Shown here: piece after piece, positions 58,363 through 64,000 of the stretch | Layout: every line of letters starts with the position of its first letter | Numbering within the stretch: the stretch's first letter is position 1 | Source of the DNA: Campylobacter jejuni | Lineage (GTDB): Bacteria > Campylobacterota > Campylobacteria > Campylobacterales > Campylobacteraceae | Assembly: GCA_014305285.1 (NCBI GenBank) | Contig: JACRSG010000004.1 | Span: 42,826 to 106,825, forward strand | Direction: 5' to 3' | DNA: 64,000 bases | Translations under genes and position numbers: made by a program | Notes under the pieces: generated by a model | Seen by the model: only the letters and a program-made list of their open reading frames with translations | Databases searched by the model: none | What the model was told of the DNA's origin: nothing

Positions 58363-58451
58363 GATGTATTCCTTGTGTTTTTATTAATAATATATTATAA
58401 AATCACTACTAAAAAATATTTAAAAAATTAAATAAGATAAAATAGAATTGA

Positions 58452-58478
58452 ATTCAAGCCTTTTAAAAAGGCTTGAAT
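58452..58478 (-). terminator. intrinsic terminator of dnaK
   Basis: ATTCAAGCCTTTT and AAAAGGCTTGAAT form a perfect 13-base inverted repeat around a single base, starting 15 bases after the dnaK stop. A T-rich stretch follows on the minus strand. It ends the hrcA-grpE-dnaK operon. Confidence 0.7.
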
Positions 58479-58493
58479 GAAGATTTTAGAAGA

Positions 58494-60365
58494 TTACTCA
58501 ACTTCAGCGTCGATTACATCGTCATCTTTTTTCTTTTTATCATTTGCTGCATTTGACTCATCTTTTTTATACATATTTTCAGCTAACTTATGAGAAACTT
58601 CGCTTAAAGCTTTCATTTTACTTTCAATCTCTTCCTTGCTTGCATTTTCATTTTTCAAAGTCTCACGCAAATCATCAAGAGCTTTTTGGATATTTTCTCT
58701 ATCAGCAGCGGCAACTTTTTCACCCAACTCACTTAAAGATTTTTCTACTTGATGTGCTAAGCTATCAGCTGCATTTCTAGCATCTACAGCTTCTTTGCGT
58801 TTTTTATCTTCTTCTTTGTGAAGTTCAGCATCTTTTACCATGTTGTTAATTTCTTCTTCGCTAAGTCCGCTTGAACCTGTGATTTTGATCTCTTGAGCCT
58901 TGCCTGTTGCTTTATCTTTTGCACTAACAGTTAAAATACCATTTGCATCGATATCAAAAGTAACTTCGATTTGTGGCATACCACGTGGTGCCGGTGGAAT
59001 TCCTTCAAGATTGAAATTTCCTAAAGATTTGTTATCGCGGCTAAATTCTCTTTCCCCTTGTAAAACATTGATAGTTACAGCACTTTGATTATCTTCAGCG
59101 GTTGAGAAAACTTGCTCTTTTTTAGTTGGGATAGTCGTGCCTTTTTCGATAATCTTAGTCATAACTCCACCTAGAGTTTCTATACCTAAAGAAAGTGGAG
59201 TAACATCAAGCAAAAGCACATCTTTAACATCACCTTTTATAACTGCACCTTGAATTGCTGCACCAATAGCCACAACTTCGTCAGGGTTTACAGACTTGTT
59301 AAGATCTTTATTAAAGGCTTTTTTCACTTCTTCTTGCACTAAAGGAACACGAGTAGAACCCCCTACCATAACGATTTCTTTAATCTCATCTTTTTTAAGT
59401 CCTGCATCACTTACTACTTCATTGATTTTAGTGATAGTTTCAGCCACAAGAGCATCAATCATACTTTCAAATTTAGCTCTAGTAAGTTTTTTAACCAAAT
59501 GTTTTGGCCCACTTGCATCTGCTGTGATAAATGGCAAATTAATTTCAGTTTCATTGGCTGAACTTAATTCTTTTTTAGCGTTTTCTGCTGCTTCTTTCAA
59601 ACGTTGCAAAGCCATAACATCATTTTTAAGATCTATGCCTGTTTCATCTTTAAATTCATTAGCTAGAAAATCAATAAGCTTGTTATCAAAATCATCACCA
59701 CCTAAGAAAGCATTACCACCCGTTGCTAAAACTTCTACTACATTATCGCCAGTTTCAAGCACAGTAACATCAAAAGTTCCCCCACCTAGATCATAAACCA
59801 CGATTTTTTCACTATCTTTTTTATCAAGTCCGTAAGCTAAAGCTGCTGAAGTAGGCTCATTGATAATTCTTAATACATTAAGTCCTGCTATCGTTCCTGC
59901 TTCTTTTGTCGCTTTTCTTTGTGCATCGTTAAAATACGCAGGTACGGTAATAACCGCATCTACAACACTCTCACCTAAGAAAGCCTCAGCATCTTCTTTT
60001 AGTTTCATTAAAACTTTTGCTGAAATTTCTTGCGGAGTATAAATTTTACCTGCAATCTCAATCGCACAAGCACCATTTCTTTCAGTAATATGATAAGGAA
60101 GTCTATTTTTAGCTTCTTTAGCTGCATCTTCATTGATCATCAAACCCATAATTCTTTTAATAGAATAAATAGTTTTTTCAGGGTTAGTTACAGCTTGGCG
60201 TTTTGCACTATCTCCTACTAAAACTTCGCCTTTATCTGTAAAAGCTACCACAGAAGGGGTTGTATTTTTACCTTCTTTATTTGGGATTACTTTACTCTCG
60301 CCGCGCTCATATACAGCAACACAAGAATTGGTTGTTCCTAAATCTATACCTATAACTTTACTCAT
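58494..60365 (-). CDS. dnaK: DnaK, Hsp70 chaperone
   Basis: A 623-residue chaperone. The ATPase has [14 protein letters not shown] (5-18), [15 protein letters not shown] and [11 protein letters not shown], the substrate domain [10 protein letters not shown] and [14 protein letters not shown], and the C-terminal [14 protein letters not shown] tail with the EEVD-like acid end. Intact throughout. It is 22 bases after grpE, so hrcA, grpE and dnaK form one heat-shock operon. Confidence 0.97.
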   Translation of the reverse strand: MSKVIGIDLGTTNSCVAVYERGESKVIPNKEGKNTTPSVVAFTDKGEVLVGDSAKRQAVTNPEKTIYSIKRIMGLMINEDAAKEAKNRLPYHITERNGACAIEIAGKIYTPQEISAKVLMKLKEDAEAFLGESVVDAVITVPAYFNDAQRKATKEAGTIAGLNVLRIINEPTSAALAYGLDKKDSEKIVVYDLGGGTFDVTVLETGDNVVEVLATGGNAFLGGDDFDNKLIDFLANEFKDETGIDLKNDVMALQRLKEAAENAKKELSSANETEINLPFITADASGPKHLVKKLTRAKFESMIDALVAETITKINEVVSDAGLKKDEIKEIVMVGGSTRVPLVQEEVKKAFNKDLNKSVNPDEVVAIGAAIQGAVIKGDVKDVLLLDVTPLSLGIETLGGVMTKIIEKGTTIPTKKEQVFSTAEDNQSAVTINVLQGEREFSRDNKSLGNFNLEGIPPAPRGMPQIEVTFDIDANGILTVSAKDKATGKAQEIKITGSSGLSEEEINNMVKDAELHKEEDKKRKEAVDARNAADSLAHQVEKSLSELGEKVAAADRENIQKALDDLRETLKNENASKEEIESKMKALSEVSHKLAENMYKKDESNAANDKKKKDDDVIDAEVE

Positions 60366-60387
60366 TTTTTATCCTTTTATTAAAAAT

Positions 60388-60918
60388 TTATTTTGCTACA
60401 CTAACTTTGGTTGGGCGGATCACGCGATCGGCTATTTTATAACCTTTTTGAAGCACAGTAACCACTTCACCACTTTGATGATTTTCACTATCTACATGAA
60501 ACATTGCCTCATGTAAATTTGGATCGAACTCTTTTTCTTCTTTGATAAGAGTCACTCCATGCTTTTCAAGTTTTTTAATAAACAAATCTAAAGTGTTTTG
60601 CATTCCTTCCTTGATTTTTAAGCTAATTTCATCATGACATTCAACATTGATGGCTGCTTCTAAAGCATCTAAAACATCAAGCAAATCCTTAGCAAAGCTT
60701 TCATTTGCATAAGTCATAGCACTTAGCTTTTCTTTTTCCATTCTTTTTTTAATATTTTCAAATTCAGCGTTTGCACGCATATATTTGTCTTTTAATTCAT
60801 CATAATCTTTTTGTAATTTGCTTTGCTCATCCTCTTCGATATTTTGCAAATTTTCATCTTGCAAATGTTCAGAATTTTCTGCGTTTTTGTTTTCAAATTC
60901 TTGCTTTTGCTCACTCAC
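60388..60918 (-). CDS. grpE: GrpE, DnaK nucleotide exchange factor
   Basis: A 176-residue protein with a charged N-terminal coiled coil (about 30-95, [17 protein letters not shown]) and the beta domain ([39 protein letters not shown]). These are diagnostic of GrpE, which releases ADP from DnaK. It overlaps the hrcA stop by four bases and precedes dnaK. Confidence 0.95.
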   Translation of the reverse strand: MSEQKQEFENKNAENSEHLQDENLQNIEEDEQSKLQKDYDELKDKYMRANAEFENIKKRMEKEKLSAMTYANESFAKDLLDVLDALEAAINVECHDEISLKIKEGMQNTLDLFIKKLEKHGVTLIKEEKEFDPNLHEAMFHVDSENHQSGEVVTVLQKGYKIADRVIRPTKVSVAK

Positions 60919-61367
60919 GCCGCCTCCTTTATGTATTGTAATATTTTTTTATAATCCGTATAAACACTACTCACTAAGATAATATTTATATCTTCGCCCA
61001 AAAACTGTGCATCCACCTTAAGCCCCATAAAACCTTCTTTAAATAAAGGTTCAAATTCAAGACTTTCTTTAAAATAACGATGAACTCCACAATCTAAGAG
61101 CTTAACAAATTCATCATTTTGATAAATTTGATAAGCTCTTTCTTCATTACTTCTATAATAAATCAAATTTTGTCTTAAGCTAGCTATTTTTTCTATAGTA
61201 AAAAGATCAAATCCTACATCATTAAGTCTTTTAAGATAAACGCGTATAGTTGAAGCAGGGATACAAAGATTTAAATTCAATTCACTTAAGCCAATAGGAG
61301 CATTATCTAAAAGATAAGTTTGAATGATAGAAACTAAAATCAAATCCTTTTTATCTCGGCTTTTCAT
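60915..61367 (-). CDS. hrcA: HrcA-like heat-shock repressor, internally shortened
   Basis: HrcA normally represses heat-shock genes through CIRCE. The N-terminal winged helix is present ([33 protein letters not shown], about 9-50), and the C-terminal part [15 protein letters not shown] with [12 protein letters not shown] is typical. The protein has 150 residues whereas the family usually has about 260-345, and the link [15 protein letters not shown] joins the two ends directly. The reading frame is open, so it is either a working minimal form or a broken repressor. It overlaps grpE by four bases. Confidence 0.8.
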   Translation of the reverse strand: MKSRDKKDLILVSIIQTYLLDNAPIGLSELNLNLCIPASTIRVYLKRLNDVGFDLFTIEKIASLRQNLIYYRSNEERAYQIYQNDEFVKLLDCGVHRYFKESLEFEPLFKEGFMGLKVDAQFLGEDINIILVSSVYTDYKKILQYIKEAA

Positions 61368-61388
61368 AGCTCTCTTTCCTTAAAATTT

Positions 61389-61414
61389 TTAGCACTCTAT
61401 TTTTTGATTGCTAG
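61389..61414. promoter_or_regulatory. imperfect CIRCE-like operator upstream of hrcA
   Basis: TTAGCACTC (perfect left half of CIRCE) is followed eight bases later by GATTGCTAG, which matches 7 of 9 bases of the right half GAGTGCTAA. The standard spacer is nine. It lies between the predicted transcript start and the hrcA start codon. Confidence 0.5.
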
Positions 61415-61418
61415 AAGT

Positions 61419-61449
61419 ATTATACAACATTGAGTGTTATTTTGTCAAG
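61419..61449 (-). promoter_or_regulatory. hrcA promoter with an HspR-type (HAIR) site
   Basis: On the minus strand TTGACA (61443-61448), 18 bases and TATAAT (61419-61424) make a good sigma-70 promoter. CTTGACA, exactly seven bases, then ACTCAAT (61443-61449 and 61429-61435) match the HAIR consensus CTTGAGT-N7-ACTCAAG at 11 of 14 positions. The site lies over the promoter, so HspR would be expected to block hrcA-grpE-dnaK. Confidence 0.6.
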
Positions 61450-61630
61450 TATAAATATAAAAAATATACTTAATTTTATTTAGTCTATATGACTAAAGTT
61501 TTATTAGTTACTTTTTCATAATGATAAGATATATTTCAAGATTAAAAAAACAAGGTAATAAAAGATAAATTTTTGAATCGGTTTGATAAACTAATTTTTT
61601 TAAAAGTACAAGGTGTTAAAAACAAAAAAC
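61450..61630. other. non-coding stretch between hrcA promoter and receptor remnant
   Basis: Apart from the promoter at its left edge and the terminator at its right, I see nothing in this AT-rich 180 bases: no open frame of length, no repeat and no RNA gene that I can recognise. Confidence 0.5.
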
Positions 61631-61655
61631 CAAAGAAGTTTTTACAAGTTCTTTG
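61631..61655 (-). terminator. terminator behind the receptor remnant
   Basis: On the minus strand CAAAGAA, an 11-base loop and TTCTTTG are followed by GTTTTTTGTTTTT. It begins 17 bases after the old receptor stop (61672), so it is a leftover of the original receptor transcription unit. Confidence 0.6.
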
Positions 61656-61671
61656 ACTCTTTTATCAAAAC

Positions 61672-63173
61672 TTAAAAACTACCATTGATAAAAATATACA
61701 TTCTTCTTCCTTCTTCTATGCGGTTATAATTACCCAAGTACTGCCACTTCATAGTTTAAAGATGTCTCTTCTTTTAAATCAGGATTTCTATATATTAGGA
61801 TATTTACCTTGACCACTATAATTATAAGTTCCATTTATCAAACGATTTGCATAAGGAGTTTTAAAACCTGTGGACACACCGCCTTTAAAAGTAAGCTCAT
61901 TGGTAGGATTGTAAACCATACAAGCTCTTGGCGAAACATTGTTTCTAAAAATTTTGTGATGATTATATCTTGTTCTAAAAGTCAGTCTTAAATCATCTTT
62001 TATGCTATACTCATCCTCTGTAAAAATTGCTAATAAATACTGATCAAAAATTAGTAGGGCTAGCTATTTTATCTTGCATTTTTTCAAGTCTATATTCACC
62101 ACCTGCACTTAAAATATGATTTTGTCCTAGAGGAATGACAGATTTTGTATCTAAGATAATATCTTCTGCGACTATATCTCTATTTTGGCTGCGTCGCTTA
62201 CCCTACGACTTCGCGACCATCATTGCTTACTCTATTATATTGTAAAGCAGAAGTGATAGAAAAGTTTTCATAAACACCTTCATGGCTTAAATAAAGTCAC
62301 AAATTTATCAACTTCCATAATATTCGTATAACCAACCTGTTAAACCACCTTGTACACTAGAGATTATGATGGTTCCTAATTGATCTTTTTTATTATCGTA
62401 GTGATTGCTTGAAAAATCTATATCAAATACAAAAGTATTATAATCAATCATTAGCCAAATAACTGACTCTTGTTCCTATGTTAAAATTATTTACCTTTGT
62501 AGGACTTTGAACTTGATCTCCTTGAACTCTTTACCCACTTCCATTTGTAAATTCAACATTGGATTACTGCCTGTAAAATTCTCTAAATCAAAGTGTTAAA
62601 CCTAGTTTATCGTTCATTAAAGGGTCAACTAGAATAAATACTCACTCCATGAGTACTACCCCAATCTTTATTTTCATTTAAAAGAGTCCCCAAGCTTAAA
62701 GAAGTTTCCCATTTACCGCTTACTTTTTTTTTACCACCCCGCCTAAAGCTTCAGAGCCATATAAAGTACTGATGTGATCTTTTATAATTTCTATCCTTTC
62801 TATACTAGAAATTGAAGGTAAGAAAGAATTTGCAATCTCATTAAAACCATTAGGATCAACTTCCCCTCCAATACCCTGACAGCGTCCATCAATCAAAACC
62901 AAAGTATATCCAGTAATACCTCTGATACTCATATTATAAGAACCTGTTTTTCCCTTGCTAACATATAAAACAACGCCTGGGATATCTGCAATAACCTCTG
63001 TAACATCTCTATAAGGCTTACTTTGCAATTCTTTTTTTACTGATAACATTGATAGTAACGGAGCTTGTTTACCCAGAAGTGCTAACGATTGAACTGTCTA
63101 ACTCTACATTTTGCGATATAGTATTAGAAGCTAAAAAACTAATAGTACAAACCGATAAATATATCTTCTTCAT
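61672..63173 (-). pseudogene. remnant of a TonB-dependent outer-membrane receptor (CfrA-type)
   Basis: A start at 63173 (MKKIYLSVCTISFLASNTIS) gives a signal peptide and TonB-box-like DSSIVSTSG. The frame then breaks. The plug domain is clear at 62720-63049: VTEVIADIPGVVLYV, GSYNMSIRGITGYTLVLIDG and IERIEIIKDHISTLYGSEALGG. Barrel pieces follow in changing frames (PLGQNHILSAGGEYRL, RNYNRIEEGRRMY-like end), with a last residue Phe before the stop at 61672. It is about 1.5 kb of an expected 2.1 kb. Its location matches the ferric-enterobactin receptor cfrA of C. jejuni. Confidence 0.88.
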
Positions 63174-63189
63174 TATTTCTCCTTTTACT

Positions 63190-63708
63190 TTATTTGTTTT
63201 CACGCCTTTATTTTTTGTTTTTCTTTGTTCTAAAAATTTTTTACACATACAACCCAATGACATTACTAAAGAAAATAAATTTAAATATTTTGTGCAAAAT
63301 TCTTCCAATATACAACCTAAAAAACCTGTACGAGAAATAATCAAAAAAAACAAAACCGAGAAAAGAAAAATTTATCACTAAACCTAAAAAGATACAAACC
63401 CACAACAAACTCCGCAAACCAGCTCTTATCAAAATGTATCTTTAACTAGCCAATAGCGAACTTTTAAAAAAATAAAATCAGCATAGATGAAGCCCTAATC
63501 TACTCTAGACAAGCTAGAAAAATGCGTATGAGCGGGGAAGTTCTTGTAGAATTTACTTGGACAAAAAAAGAAGTTAGAAAATTTAAAAATACTTAAACCT
63601 TCAAAATATGATTTCCTAAATAAAAGTGTTTTAGAAACCATACGCATAGCTTGTAAAAAATTTCCACAATATGAAAAAACTTTCCATATAAAAATACCAT
63701 TGATATAG
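63190..63708 (+). pseudogene. tonB: remnant of a tonB gene, divergent from the receptor remnant
   Basis: On the plus strand a hydrophobic N-terminal piece is followed by a Pro/Lys-rich stretch (NIQPKKPVREIIKK). After several frame breaks the TonB C-terminal domain appears: ALIYSRQARKMRMSGEVLVE then FTWTKKEV, later LNKSVLETIRIACKKFPQYEK and IKIPLIYKI, split here for length. The stop is at 63708. At least three frameshifts or stops are needed to join these. Divergent tonB and receptor genes are the normal arrangement at this locus. Confidence 0.85.
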
Positions 63709-63960
63709 AAAATAAAATAGTCAAAATATTTATTTTTATCCAAATTATTCATCTTGCAAACAAACAGTGATCTTATTTAACCCCATTCATTCTCAACTCA
63801 ACATCAAAAGCAAATACTAAAAATGAAACTCTACCTCAAAAACTTCGATCAATTAACTTAAAAAGCATAAACCATTTAAACTTAAATACAAATAGAATAC
63901 AACAACAATAAATAAAAATATGATTGTATATAAAGCAAGTAATGAAAGACATTTAACAAG

Positions 63961-64000
63961 TCCGCAATGAGCTACTTTCCCCTGCCAGTAAGGCGTAGTA
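63961..64000 (-). rRNA. rrf: 5S rRNA gene, 3' end (continues past the window)
   Basis: Reverse-complemented, these bases read TACTACGCCTTACTGGCAGG then GGAAAGTAGCTCATTGCGGA, the conserved 3' arm of bacterial 5S rRNA (GATACT...GGGAAAGTAG...). It is the end of an rRNA operon transcribed toward the tonB remnant. The 250 bases between 63709 and here are AT-rich with no visible gene. Confidence 0.75.

Noticed and set aside
59296..59796. 166-codon plus-strand frame
   Set aside because: It is antisense to dnaK and follows its codon pattern; a shadow frame.
62180..62220. Locally GC-rich patch with GTCGC/GCGAC
   Set aside because: It is coding DNA of the receptor remnant (barrel region, NDGREVV and KRRSQNRDIV in shifting frames), so no separate element is needed.
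63049..63381. 110-codon plus-strand frame starting MIVTELVYPEV
   Set aside because: Its first part is antisense to the receptor remnant. Only the second part belongs to the tonB remnant; the apparent start is an accident.

Overview
The window is chromosomal DNA of a thermotolerant Campylobacter of the C. jejuni group. The evidence is very low GC, epsilonproteobacterial gene content (nap cluster without napC, FlgS, speA-hisS-tmk-coaD string, Campylobacter-type MetQ triplet) and near-continuous agreement with the gene order I remember for C. jejuni from fliP to the rRNA operon upstream of hrcA-grpE-dnaK. Species assignment beyond that group is inference.

Layout. 1-1840: 3' end of fliP, two small membrane/secreted proteins, and two wrecked genes (a glnH-like binding-protein gene and a deleted copy of the gene at 21269-22579). 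1845-5640 (minus): kdsB-thrC-lpxK-nadE. 5714-6628 (plus): metallo-beta-lactamase-fold hydrolase and a small membrane protein. 6669-15247 (minus): fabL-like reductase, dapA, M16 peptidase, pyrD, msbA, cysS, murJ. 15352-21212 (plus): FapA/DUF342 protein, ruvA, ddl, orphan antitoxin-like protein, alpha/beta hydrolase, membrane-anchored murF. 21269-24567 (minus): a protein with a sigma-54 promoter, flgS, a nuclease-like protein. 24658-28573: aminotransferase, purU, CCA-type nucleotidyltransferase and two small proteins. 28652-34923 (minus): napAGHBLD periplasmic nitrate reductase cluster plus a 57-residue membrane protein. 35146-38285: tpx, a peb2/AcfC-like pseudogene, a UvrD-type helicase. 38415-46586 (plus): membrane protein, valS, metN-metI and three metQ-like genes. 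46668-54007 (plus): flgA, ubiX, coaD, tmk, hisS, speA, cysE, aspartate aminotransferase. 54031-58362: cupin, then decayed DNA (a beaten-up metal hydrolase and a complete but dead type I restriction locus). 58494-61367 (minus): dnaK, grpE and a shortened hrcA. 61672-63708: divergent remnants of a TonB-dependent receptor and a tonB gene. The window ends inside a 5S rRNA gene.

The core genes look intact and tightly packed, with many 4-base start/stop overlaps. In contrast, the accessory genes are repeatedly broken: two periplasmic binding proteins, a ferric-siderophore-type receptor with its tonB, a restriction system, a hydrolase, and part of the HrcA repressor. Loss of uptake, defence and regulatory genes is the main lineage-specific signal here.

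The most interesting regulatory reading is upstream of the metQ triplet. A six-codon leader with three Met codons (44092-44112) overlaps mutually exclusive hairpins, and a strong terminator separates metQ1 from metQ2. The second is the paired loss of an apparent sigma-54 promoter in the deleted copy of the 21269-22579 gene, while the intact copy beside flgS keeps it. The third is the hrcA control region, with HspR-like and imperfect CIRCE-like operators in front of an internally shortened HrcA.
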